From: Micrasema longulum
Taxonomy: Eukaryota; Arthropoda; Insecta; Trichoptera; Brachycentridae
Direction: 5' to 3'
Length of the DNA: 64,000 nt
NCBI GenBank assembly: GCA_022494885.1
Contig: JAGVSM010005019.1
Span: forward strand, 1-64,000
Of this stretch, positions 54,010-64,000 are shown piece after piece (the stretch's first letter is position 1; each line of letters opens with the position of its first letter). Both the position numbers and the translations under genes were made by a program. The notes beneath the pieces are model-generated. The model did not search any database. It was given only the letters and a program-made list of their open reading frames with translations, and was not told the origin of the DNA.

Positions 54010-54680
54010 GATCACTATAATAAGGATAATCTTCCCATCTGTATTCTACCACTATGCCGAGGCGTAACTCTTTATATTAAGTTTATGAGGAAGACATTGA
54101 TACGTGGTTTTGTGAGATGTATAAAACAAAGTGAGAAAATGTTTATTTAGGAAACTGGAAATATTTGGATCAAGCTGTTGAGAGAAGTAATCTTCTAGCA
54201 CCATTCAGTACCATGTCATGTTTCCAAGAAGTTGTTTAAATATTTCAACAGCAATAAGGTGAATCATCTTGACTCGCCTGAAAACTCATCAGATTTTAAT
54301 CCTAGGGCTACAGGCTATATTTCTTCAAATGTATTGTACAATAAACTTCAAGGTGATTGAATCTATCATTAAGGCGTGTTGATGTATTTCGCATTGAAAG
54401 GATTATAGGCAACTGAAATGGCCCAAAATTAGACATCAGAGAGATTATCACCTCTTCTCACTTTAATTCACAGTACTTCATAGTCCTGACGCTCCTATAC
54501 ACCTCCGTGAAAAATTTCAAGGCTCATCAGCTCATGGTTTATCTCTTCTTTATTATTCTCAAAGCGCTCTCTTAATACGCAACCACAATTATTCCTCTTT
54601 CTTCTCTAACTCATATAGTGTCGATGCGGCTGTGAAATATTTATCCATTCATTATTAAAGATTATTATTATTATAGTTGG
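54010..54680 (+). pseudogene. Possible Tc1/mariner transposase relic
   Basis: 54225-54320 translates VNHLDSPENSSDFNPRATGY, similar to the (W)P..SPDLNPIE segment next to the third catalytic acid of Tc1-like transposases. Surrounding frames are interrupted and no termini were found. Confidence 0.3.
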
Positions 54681-54786
54681 ATAATTTATGTAGCGCACGT
54701 ATGCTTTTAGTTCTTAAAAATGATTATATTACTTTTTAAATTCACTTTGTAAAGGAAAAATAAGATTTTTTTTTACATTTTTACAT

Positions 54787-54972
54787 TTTGCATTTTTTGC
54801 ACCACAACAGGCTAGGAGGCCTAATTACAGTGGTGAATTACATCAAAGAGCACCCAGGCTTGAGAAAAATCACGTTTTAATTTTTGTGTTCTCACCGGGA
54901 ATCGAACCCGGAACCTTCCGTGCGTGAGTCAAGCGTCTTGACCACTACATCACGGAGGCCGCCGACAAGCCG
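54787..54972 (-). mobile_element. tRNA-headed SINE, S2-related
   Basis: The reverse complement starts GGCGGCCTCCGTGATGTAGT and has TTCCGGGTTCGATTCCCGGT (B box). The body (CTCAAGCCTGGGTGCTCTTT, GTAATTCACCACTGTAATTA, GGCCTCCTAGCC) differs from S2, so it may be a separate family with a related head. Confidence 0.65.
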
Positions 54973-54979
54973 ATTTCAC

Positions 54980-55319
54980 GGTTTAGTCGGTTAAATTATT
55001 TTTCCTTTTATATTTTCCTTTCATGTTTAACTTCGTAAATAAAAATAAATACAAAAAAAAATGTATCATCTGTCAAAGTAAAAAAACATTCCAGCTGTTG
55101 GGTAAAATTAATTATTTACACTTTTCACAAAAGTGCCATTATTTTAGTTTCACTTTTCTATTGCTATGTTTTCTACATAATTACGTTCATTTAAGAGTAA
55201 ATTATTTACACATACTTCAGTACCTATTTTTGTATATCGTTAGTTTTTTATTTTATTTTTCATTGAATTAGTTTTGAAACTATATAACACAAGCCCGTCA
55301 ATGTGAAATTTACACTATG
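54980..55319. other. Non-coding stretch, nothing recognised
   Basis: AT-rich; the 82-codon frame at 55023-55271 is low-complexity and unsupported. Confidence 0.4.
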
Positions 55320-55930
55320 TACAAAATGTTAAATAAATATCAACATATTACAACAGAGTTGAAGAACATTTTGGAAAAGGCAATGTAGAAGTATAGGTAT
55401 CCGCAGGGTTTATGACCTGTTTAAGCTGGTTTATGTGGCCACTTTACACACTGTGTATTCTGCCAATATTTGAACATGTATATTCCTTCGATTCTTCTAT
55501 CCGTTGACGTTTGTGAAGTTAAAGAGCTAAAACCTTTGTTTTTGCGATTGAGACCCACCTACCAGGCAACACCTGAAAACATTTAAAAAAATGTATACTT
55601 CTTCTTGGAGCAGGTGGATTTATCAACAATGTTTTGAGTTTGTCCAAGTTTTTGTAGACACGGACTGGATTCAACCCCCTAGGGAGCTGTCTGGAATGAA
55701 GAACATTTTAGAGAAGGGAATCTAGAAGGGGCTCATGACCTGTCAATGGCTGGTTTAGTGGCGGAATAGTGAATGTTATACACTGTGTAACATTCAATAT
55801 TCCGCCATTTAAAGTGGACAGTGATTACTAACGCCAGCCAATGACAGGTCATAAGCCCTGTGGATGCCTAGACTTCTACATTACCTTCTCGAAAATGTTC
55901 TCCTTCTCTGTTGTAAAATGTTAAATAAAT
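55320..55930. repeat. Nested FB1 foldback elements
   Basis: One FB1 arm (55322-55470) is followed by a second copy: the tail CAACAATGTTTTGAGTTTGTCC near 55613, arm GGCTCATGACCTGTCAATGG, then a right arm with GCCAGCCAATGACAGGTCAT and TAAGCCCTGTGGATGCCTAG. At its centre, 55756-55806, GGCGGAATAGTGAATGTTA and TAACATTCAATATTCCGCC form a nearly perfect palindrome. Confidence 0.75.
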
Positions 55931-56900
55931 ATGTTTAAACCAGTACAAAGTTTTTATATTTGTTTCTTTTAAAAAGTACATCTGCCTTTGATCACATTAA
56001 TTATTGGCATAATATTATAGCTAGCTTATGCCAATTGATGTGAAAACACAAGCAGATGTTGTTTTAATGGAAAAAATAAAATGTAGCTAGCTAGCATAGT
56101 TAGCTTCTAAAACAATAAATTACGGTATTTTCTTAGATCGTTTATTTTACTTCTTTTACAGAAGTAGTAAAAAGTATAAATCGACCGTATGGCTCTAATC
56201 AGTCAGGTATAAAAAAGTTTATATAAATTTGAATTAACATTGCTTTTAACAACACGGAAAGCAGATATGAGAAGAAAGACGACATGACTTGTACCGCTTC
56301 TTATTTCACTCTTTAAGTTTACGCCTTTAGAGTTTATTGATTATTTTATAAGAATATCGTTTATTGGCGCTATCATCCAAAACTATTGTTTGTTAAAGAG
56401 TTAAATTGGTAAGAAACTTTAAATGGCTCCCGTGTACAATGAGCTAATAGTTGCATATTCCTCTTTACCAAAATGCCACAGCGTTATCAAAAACATTTCA
56501 AAACTTAATTTGCCTCAATAAATTTACTTTTAAAATCTTGATGGACTTTCTCCAATAAAATAAAAGGTTTTCATTTTTATTATTTCGTTAAAAAATGATA
56601 TTTTGTTTGTTGTATAAATTACTATAGTAGTGTACGGTATTCTAACATACCGGAGATCCAATGCGTAATCGGATATGGAGGTAAACAACATTACATTTTC
56701 CTGGCAAATTAATTGATTAGTTAATCATAACAGGGGAAAAATCTAAAATTACTTTTTGAAGGAAACTTTCGTTCAGTACTACTTACTGTCGCCATATTAT
56801 TGGTGTTTATTTATTTGTATTATCGTTAAAGCCGTTTAATTACACTATTTAGGTAATTCTAATGATTTTAAGCGTACATGCAATTATTTATTTAGTCTTC
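55931..56900. other. Non-coding stretch, nothing recognised
   Basis: AT-rich; no supported feature. Confidence 0.4.
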
Positions 56901-56904
56901 AGGC

Positions 56905-57624
56905 CACTGTAGATGGCCTAAATAAGTACTCCGCAAGCATGAGTTTAAAAATCAATATTGCAAAAACCCACGTACTGTATAACACTTCATGACTTAATGC
57001 CCAAAAACCCCTGACTCTGTCAAACCAAGTTATCGAAAGGGTCGAGAGCTTCAAATACTTGGGAGTTATAGAAAATGGCAGCTTTCAAAAAGAACTAAGG
57101 GTGTGGCTAGGAATAGCAGGTGCTACATTCAACAGTATGAAAGCTGTCTGGGGATCGGATATTTACTCTGTGAAAACAAAATGCCGTCTATATAACGCCT
57201 GCGTAACACCAATTTTTTTCTACGGATGCGAATCGTGGCATGTAACTAGGGTCCAAAACAGCAAAATTCTTAGTTTCGAGAATAGGTGTCCCAAAAGAGT
57301 CTTGAGCGTTCGGTGGTTTGACTTTGTGCGGAATGAAATAAAAAGAAAACGGACACAGCAAACTCCGGTGACAACTGTCGTCAAGCGGAGGCGATACGGT
57401 TGGCTTGGCCATGTACTGTGGGTGCCTCCGAGAGATTTAACCACGCTTGCCTATTTTACAAGACATCAGGTTCTAGACGTCCTGGACGTCCACTGCTGTC
57501 TGTTTATCGGCAGTTCATGTCAGAACTACGAAACGCGAATCTGACTTGGGAGGGTGCACAGGAGCTAGCAGCCGACAGAGATGCCTGGAGGATCTTCGTG
57601 GACATCATATTATGCTCTAACTAA
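56905..57624 (+). pseudogene. Non-LTR reverse transcriptase C-terminal region
   Basis: Coding similarity starts before the Met at 57059 (MSLKINIAKTHVLYN, RVESFKYLGVI) and continues KCRLYNACVTPIFFYGCESW, RVLSVRWFDFVRNE and RRYGWLGHVLWVP. A frame change near 57460 leads to GRPLLSVYRQF and ELAADRDAWRIFV. The order is that of the thumb-to-C-terminus part of LINE ORFs. A stop near 56990 and the frameshift show decay. Confidence 0.75.
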
Positions 57625-57989
57625 GAAGCAGACATGGAATGATGATGATGTATTTATTTATTCACACATACTTTTATTTACATTTATTGAGACACAAATC
57701 CCACCTCCATGATACTAAAGTCCTACGTTGAGTTGGATGAAAATAAATAAAAATAATGTGTTATGATATTACACAAATCAAGAACACCATCAAAATATTA
57801 TAATTACATAGCACACCTTTACGAAAAGCACAAACATTGACAAACATTTCATTTACATGAAACAATCAATTAAAAAAAATTTAAAATATCGATTATAACC
57901 AGAATTTGCGAGAGTTATTTTAAGTATTTATTATATTATTTTATGACTGTCAATGAGCAAAAATATTTTTAACTCTTTTATGCATATCT

Positions 57990-58820
57990 TCTTCTTCTTA
58001 TGGTCCCTCTCGCCAATGGAGGTTGGAAATCATCGTTGCGATTCTCACGTTGTTGGCAGCTGCCCTGAACAAGGACTGAGTGCTGCAATGGAACCAGTCG
58101 CGCAAGTTCTTAATTCAAGAGATGCGCCTTCTACCTGCACTGCGTCTTCCTTCAATCCGTCCCTGTAGAATGACTAATAAAATTTTCAACAATATTTTGA
58201 GTTTGTCCAAATTTTTGTAGACAAAAACTGGATTCAACTCGCTGGGGAGCTGTTTATATTAACATATTACAACAAAGATTAAGAACATTTAAGAGTAGTT
58301 AATATAGAAGTCTAGGCATCTACAGGGCTTATGATCTGTCAATGGCTGGTTTAAATAACATTTTCAGGCGTTGCCTAGTATGTAGGTGAAATAATTCAAT
58401 TAGATGAATTTCACCCGCATAAATAAAGGTTTCAGCCCTTTAACTTCACAAACATCAACAGATGAAAGAATTAAAGGAATATAGATGTTTAAATATGGAC
58501 TGAATGGTGAAAGTGGCCACCTTAACCAGCCATTGACAGGTCATAAGCCCTGTAGATGCCTAGACTTCTATATTAACTTCTCTTAAATGTTATTTATCTA
58601 TGTTGTAATATGTTAATAAAATTTTATATTTTACGCCTCTCATCACATGCAAAAAGTACTCAAGTTTTCTTTTTTTTATAGTCTTCAGTACCTCTTTATC
58701 TTTTTCCATCCGTCGGAGAACATCATCGTTTCGGACTCTATCCACCCAGGAGATTTTTAATATCCTCCTGTAGCACCACATTTTAAAGGCTTCGATTTTG
58801 AAGTGTTTTGCAATGCGCAT
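57990..58820 (-). pseudogene. RTE-like LINE fragment, split by an FB1 insertion
   Basis: Minus strand 58820-58626 encodes KIEAFKMWCYRRILKISWVD, RVRNDDVLRRMEKDKEVLKT and FLHVMRGVKYKIL. After the insertion, 58174-57990 continues ILQGRIEGRRSAGRRRIS, LRDWFHCSTQSLFRAAANN and TMISNLHWREGP, the end of the ORF. It is the same family type as 20947-21582. One Trp-to-stop change (before IKNLRDW) is present. Confidence 0.8.
58187..58613. repeat. FB1 foldback element with 12-bp target-site duplication
   Basis: Perfect TAATAAAATTTT at 58175-58186 and 58614-58625 flanks the element. It starts CAACAATATTTTGAG, has long arms (about 100 bp: from ACATATTACAAC through TCTAGGCATCTACAGGGC to GTCAATGGCTGG and their complements) and ends GTTGTAATATGT. 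This is the only copy with both edges defined, so it fixes the family's ends. Confidence 0.85.
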
Positions 58821-58825
58821 TTGGA

Positions 58826-59811
58826 GGTCTAAATTATATAATGCGCCTATATTTCAAATCATATTAAACTATACTAAAATGTGTACAATTGTATTAAAAA
58901 ATTCACAGCCTTCGTCGTAACCTGTAATTGAACAATGAACATGTTTTTTAAAAAAGTCAAACAAAAATACATATTTATAACATAAAATTTATACAATTGA
59001 ACAATTAACCGATTCAACAAAGTTTTATTAATAGCGTGTTCAAAAAACTTGACGTGATTTTTTATTCCATTACATTAAGTTATATAATTAATTTAATTAA
59101 GGTAATTGAATGATTGTGATACGTTTTACATAATGCTGAAGTATTTGAAGTGCTTATACGAAGCCACGAAGGCTACTGAACATGAAATAGTTGAATTAAA
59201 ATTACCCCAGGCCTAATAAAATAACATAAACTTATGTAAGCAAAATCTCATGTTAGGAATATTTTTTATTTGAAAAGGATTCGCACACCCTTATGGATTG
59301 TTACATAATTTATGATAAAGAACACCTAGAAATGCCGGCGTACGCGAACTAATAATCTCTATTGATTGATATGCGGCAGTACCAAACTATGTAATATCAT
59401 TTGACAAATCAGTGTTATCTAAACTTTGTTTTAAAGATATCTTTTATTTTATTTCTTGATTTAATTTGAAAAAAAAAAATTACTTCACAAAAAAGTTCAC
59501 GCATAAACATATCATTACTTATGTTCTGATAATAACATTATATTTACAATATATGTATATATTATTATAAAATTGTTCAACACATATGTTAATTTTAAAT
59601 TTTTATAGAATTTCGTGACTTTGCTTTTTTTCTCATTAAGATCAGGTTGTCTTTCCAAGTAAGGTATTTTTGATAGCAAAATATACTTGTCAGTTTTACA
59701 TCACTGAAATATAATATTTTTTAACCAGCAGATTTCGTCTCTTGAAATTAGGAGTAAATTTAGGTACATTGGTATTCATATTTTTTTTTTTTTAAAAAAA
59801 AAAAAAAAAAG
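58826..59811. other. Non-coding stretch, nothing recognised
   Basis: AT-rich; no supported feature. Confidence 0.4.
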
Positions 59812-59985
59812 AAATATTTGCGTTCTTATGATTTACCCAAATATTTAATTTTGAGGGCCATTCTCAACGAGTTGTAAATAACTCACTATTAGAAAATGGA
59901 ATCAAGTTGGGGTAGAGTGGGATTCGAACCACGGACCTTTGGTCTGTGAGTCCGAGACACTAGCCACGGGACCACAACCCGACTA
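59812..59985 (-). mobile_element. S1 SINE, well-preserved copy
   Basis: The reverse complement begins CGGGTTGTGGTCCCGTGGCT, has CCGTGGTTCGAATCCCACTC (B box), body TCTAATAGTGAGTTATTTAC, and ends with AAGAACGCAAATATTTC followed by a run of T/A. It is nearly identical in layout to 25565-25745. Confidence 0.8.
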
Positions 59986-60217
59986 TATATATAAAGACAA
60001 AATATTTCAATTGAACAGGAAAGATGGCAAAGAAGCTTAAATTTAAATTTTTTTAGAAAAATACAAGTAGTATTTTAAATCAATAGTTTAAAAAAAATAT
60101 TTAATAAAATAAAATAATTCAGTTCAATCACTGTTGGAATTGTGTTTCATGTTTTTTGATTATTTTTTATGAATATTCTGGTTTCAAACATTATTTTTCT
60201 ACAGTACTACATTTGAT

Positions 60218-60432
60218 GGACAGGCGCCGTGGCGGATTTGGTTAGACAGCCAACTGTGAAACTGGCGTCGCGGGTTCGATTTCCGTCAGTTGCAAGACAA
60301 AATCTAAGAAAGGTTTTTTCACAATTGGTCTGGGTATTGTGGTGTATTTTTCATAACCTTACATTTCCTATTCTCCTCACCTGTTGACAGGCTTCTAAAA
60401 TAGAAGTTTAGCGGGTTATTCTTTATAAAAAA
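60218..60432 (+). mobile_element. S3 SINE
   Basis: The head GACAGGCGCCGTGGCGGATT and B box GCGTCGCGGGTTCGATTTCC are followed by GGTCTGGGTATTGTGGTG, CCTGTTGACAGGC and AGCGGGTTATT. It is the inverse-oriented partner of 45067-45250. Confidence 0.75.
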
Positions 60433-60704
60433 ATATGTTTATGACATAATTTTATATTCATATCTGTCATTTGACGGCACAAAATTTTTGTTAAAATAAT
60501 TCAGTAAAATTAAATATTTTCAACCAGAACATTCTTTATGAAAAAAAGACAAAATACATAATTCTATCAGAAAGGGTTTTGATTGGGGATGTAAAACAAT
60601 ATTTCGATATTGCTGAGAACAATGCTAAAAATAGTGATGGATCCCAAATCGGAACATCTCATCAGTACAAAATAGGGCAAGTTGTGCCAACGTTTTTCCC
60701 GGCA

Positions 60705-61158
60705 TGCCATATACACGGTTTTTCAGGACCAGACCGCGAAACTTCAGAGGAACATTCCTGATGGTAAGTTTTGAAAAAATCTAAGTAATTTTTTTCCAAA
60801 AAGTCATTTAAAAAAAAAAAAATCTCAAAATGTAGTAAATCCTCAATTTCTCGGACAAACAGTTCCCCAAAAACCCCTACCCCTCTCCTACCCAGCCGCT
60901 TCCCTTGTCCGCGTGTGGTGCGAATCGCTTCGTTAGTCAAATACATTTTTGCAGCATTTTTTTTGTCGGGGAGGGGTAAGGGTTTGCGGAAGAGATGCTA
61001 GTTTGAAATTAAAGATTTATTCCATTTTGAGATCATTATTTAAAAAAAAAAAATTAACGACTTTTTGGAAAAAAAATATTAAAATTTTTTTAAAAGCTTA
61101 CCATGAGGAATGTTCCTCTGAAGTTTCGCGGTCTGGCCCTTAAAAACCATGTATATTA
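60705..61158. repeat. Foldback element with ~150-bp arms
   Basis: ATATACACGGTTTTTCAGG, CCAGACCGCGAAACTTCAGA and GGAACATTCCTGATGGTAAG on the left reappear inverted at 61080-61158. The A-rich and CCAAAAAGTC segments also match. The centre (60865-60960) is richer in C and contains CCCCTACCCCTCTCCTACCC, with a weaker GGGGAGGGGTAAGGG counterpart. Confidence 0.75.
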
Positions 61159-62079
61159 GAAATGACTTAATATTTAATAAGTAATTTCTGGCAAACTCAC
61201 TGAAGAGTATCATACTTTATAACAAATATCCCACAAAATCTTCTAATCGCCTGTAAGTAATCATTATAAAAATTTTAAATTAACATACGCCAGTAGAATT
61301 TATACATACATATGTAGTTAATCACAAACGGGTTGAGCTGTATTTTCCACTAAGAAAACAATGTTTCTAAGAGAGAATATTCTTCTTAAACCTATAGTCA
61401 ATGTCGTACGAATAAGATTTTTGGGTACATATTGAAAATGCATATAATTATTTATAGATGAAGGCCATGAAGTTAGTTCCAGAGAGGTATTTAGAGTTCA
61501 AGCTGTCATAAATATAGGTCGAAGTGTGTGTTATACAATCGAACACACCATACAAAATGGCAAAGTGGGACTTTGTAATTATCATTGGCGTACTTTACCT
61601 AAGAACAAGGCTTCATAGTATAATTTATTCTACAAAATATTTCAGCTTAGAGAAAACATTAACTTTGCCAGTTTTTTGGAAAAGTATCAATATATTAGGT
61701 ATCTATTTGTTATCAGATTGCGGTGTACGGTCCTATGTTTGAACTTTGAACCCCGCTCTGCAAAACGGGCCCTTCGTATTTTTTCAATTTTCAAAATAAT
61801 AATGTCATTTTTTTTACCCCGAATTAGTTCAATTGAATAGAATATCGGAAAATCACAAAATGGGGTCACGATTGGCAAAAAAAAACATTAGAAAATGCGA
61901 TGATTGCTTAATGAACTCGTTTTTGTCAATTTATTCAAGAATGACGAATTTTTTAGTTAAAAGAAGACGTTTTTCTTTATTTTTTACTGTGATTGTATCT
62001 AAAAATATATTTTACATTAAATGAAAACCTATTTTATTATATAAATATGTGAACCCAGTGTCCGATAAATTAACTGCAT
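61159..62079. other. Non-coding stretch, nothing recognised
   Basis: AT-rich; the small frames here show no recognised similarity. Confidence 0.4.
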
Positions 62080-62400
62080 AAGCATGCAATGAGCACTGCA
62101 TTCTTACCCTGTTGCATTAAGGGAAGTGATCAGTCTTACGCTTCGGGTGTCAGTTCAGGAATAATTAAATATTGCATTGTTAAACCACCTTTTGAATCAA
62201 AATTTCCTATCATTCTCCCCAGGAATGAAACCCTGGACTCACTCACAATCACTACAATACTAGGCGCACTAATTCCCACATTCCCACTAGATTTCATTTT
62301 CCAGGATTTTTACCTGAGAGTAGTAATCGAATCAAAAACGCGTATCCAGAATTCTGGGTCTATTCCACACGCAAACATTTATTCTTCATACGCTCGGCCA
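62080..62400. repeat. Old dispersed repeat shared with intron 5 (7370-7570)
   Basis: Blocks CAATGAGCACTGCATT, GATCAGTCTTACGCTTCGGG and CCTGAGAGTAGTAATCGAATC recur in part at 42560-42600 and 7500-7560. The 113-codon frame at 62089-62430 coincides with it and is not considered a host gene. Confidence 0.4.
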
Positions 62401-62569
62401 CGAGGAGAATGCACTATTAGGTACCGATAAAGGTAGGATCATAATTTACTATTTTATTGATCAATCAATTCTTCATCAATCAAATCAAAATTTAAAATTT
62501 TTGAGATCCTTTTCTTTTTACCTCTTTGTTCTATGTTTTTTAAATATGTTTTTTAACATGTCTTAAAAT

Positions 62570-62820
62570 ATTTTTTTAATTAAATCTTTACCTTTGTTTT
62601 TTTTACTTCATATATATTTGTTTTACCATGTCTTTTTCTATGTTTCTTACTATGTATTTTGTTTTTACTACGTATTTTACTGGACAAAAGCCTTATATTT
62701 ACAAAAATAAGGTTTTTACTATGTCTTTTACTACATTTTTACTACGTTTTTTATTCATTTTTTATTTTGTTTTTCACTACATTTTCACTATGTCTACTAC
62801 CTTTTTTTTTCTCTATGTAT
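62570..62820. repeat. T-rich degenerate minisatellite
   Basis: Repeated variants of TTTTACTATGTCTTTTACTAC, such as TTTACTATGTATTTTG and TTTTTACTACGTTTTT, in loose tandem. The 70-codon plus-strand frame here is a by-product of the repeat. Confidence 0.7.
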
Positions 62821-64000
62821 TGATTACAGTTTACAAATAAAATAATGGTAAAATCGTAATAACCTGTGAGTATTATTATTGTAATAAGTAGTTAACTTCA
62901 TTGTATTGATATAATTTAATTAAGCTTGTTCATTAAAAAAATTTTTTTTTTGGACCTTTTTGTACCTGTTGTGTTCACATATAATTGAATTATGCCCACA
63001 TAGGAGGGTGATTTAGTTTTTTTAAGTAATTTAAAAATTACTATTCGACGAAGCTGTATTAAATTAATTTGATTGATTAAAAAAATGAAACAATGCTTAT
63101 TTAACAAAAATGACAATTGTCAAGGTTTACCTCGTTGCTATACATATTCCTATATCATTAAATGTTAAAATAACACTGTTTTTTTCGTTCCTATGATATG
63201 TGGGTACAATTCAGTTGATGAACAATATCGAAACGTAACAAAAGTATTTAGAAGCAAACTTAGAGATCTCCCCGAAAACGGAATATTAGTTATTGATTCC
63301 AAAATAAACCATACATAAAACTCTACATACCTAAATAATAAAGTATTTCAAAACCGTTTCTAAATCTTGCGAAAAACAGATTTCAATTATACTACTCGAC
63401 AGCGCAAAAATAAATTCTTCATTGAGTTGGTGAAGCATAATTAGAAATCTCACAATTCTTTTTCCAAATTTTTTCCCAAATATTTCAGTAACTCCTTCAA
63501 TGGAGATTTATAAGTTTGCTTCTTATATCGTCTATTGTTTATTGCTTGTGGTCCATAGTAAATAAATTAAATCAACGTTATTAAAACAACAACATCTTTT
63601 CTATCTTTCTCTTTTGGTCATGAATTTAAAATACATACTACATAGTGTATTTACTATTAATATATGGACCGGTTAGCAAAAAATCAATAGACTCGAGTAA
63701 AATTAATTAGTGGTATAGACCTTAATTAAGAGACACATGCGATGTTCTTTCCAATTTCAATCCAATATTGTATTCCCTCTGTCCTAAATATTAATAACTA
63801 AAGCTTTTATACGACTACATTTAAAAATAGAAGATAAAACATTGATGATAAAACGCCAAGCGAATCTTCCATAAACTTGTCATCAGTAATAAATAAATAA
63901 AAGAAAAACAAATCAACGTGTTCACAAATAATGTGACAGGACAGGTAAACATACAATACGAAGGCTTTCGTTAGGTGTTTGCCCATTAGAGAAGAAACAT
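62821..64000. other. Non-coding stretch, nothing recognised
   Basis: AT-rich DNA to the window end; no supported frame, RNA gene or repeat. Confidence 0.4.

Noticed and set aside
54895..54970. Possible tRNA gene with a good T-arm
   Set aside because: The head resembles the S2 SINE and is followed by a SINE-like body; no clear cloverleaf with a sensible anticodon could be drawn.
27005..58625. CRISPR array
   Set aside because: The repeats are tandem satellite or inverted foldbacks without regular repeat-spacer alternation, and the DNA is eukaryotic.
62089..62430. 113-codon plus-strand frame
   Set aside because: It overlaps a dispersed repeat shared with 7370-7570 and 42560-42600 and has no recognisable domain.
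62628..62840. 70-codon hydrophobic frame
   Set aside because: It is a by-product of a T-rich minisatellite; the apparent membrane segments are Phe/Leu codons of the repeat.

Overview
The window looks like AT-rich nuclear DNA of an insect. Single-exon reading frames are mostly retrotransposon debris, the one clear multi-exon gene has canonical GT-AG introns of 1.2-2.8 kb, and the intergenic space is packed with LINE fragments, tRNA-headed SINEs, foldback elements and Penelope-like remnants. A beetle is the most economical guess: the main gene belongs to the luciferase/acyl-CoA synthetase family, which is often tandemly duplicated in beetles. The sequence alone does not prove the order.

Left part (1-17.3 kb, minus strand). 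A complete seven-exon gene (17281 down to 4295) can be assembled. All splice phases agree, giving 539 codons plus a stop: an ANL-superfamily adenylating enzyme of the luciferase / 4-coumarate:CoA-ligase-like / fatty acyl-CoA synthetase group, with ATP-binding P-loop, YGLTET motif, TGD motif, catalytic lysine and a C-terminal Ser-Lys-Leu peroxisome signal. About 1.07 kb beyond its stop lies the first exon of a paralogue in the same orientation (3230 down to 3114), which leaves the window to the left. The introns hold foldback MITEs, SINE copies and an inverted pair of Penelope-like terminal repeats.

Middle part (17.3-47.5 kb). No multi-exon gene was found. One short plus-strand gene at 29214-29570 encodes a 118-residue single-pass membrane protein carrying an InaF motif, the family of the Drosophila TRP-channel partner INAF and vertebrate INAFM1/2. 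Around it are 5'-truncated non-LTR retrotransposon ends (three plus-strand copies of one family near 22, 33.5 and 40 kb), SINEs, an 11-bp satellite (27.0-27.4 kb), a Penelope-like C-terminus (31.6-31.8 kb) and a MITE split by a LINE insertion (42.8-43.6 kb).

Right part (47.5-64 kb). Two long minus-strand LINEs with endonuclease and reverse transcriptase lie head to tail: 47.6-50.5 kb, nearly intact with one frameshift and an intact YADD, and 50.8-54.0 kb, with several stops and interrupted by a third LINE fragment. Beyond are further LINE remnants, foldback elements (55.3-55.9 kb; 58.2-58.6 kb with a 12-bp target duplication; 60.7-61.2 kb) and SINEs. No host gene is recognised from 30 to 64 kb.

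The most interesting signals are (1) the tandem peroxisomal luciferase-family genes and (2) a hammerhead-ribozyme-like core seen six times in Penelope-type repeats, with differently sequenced but still pairing stem II.
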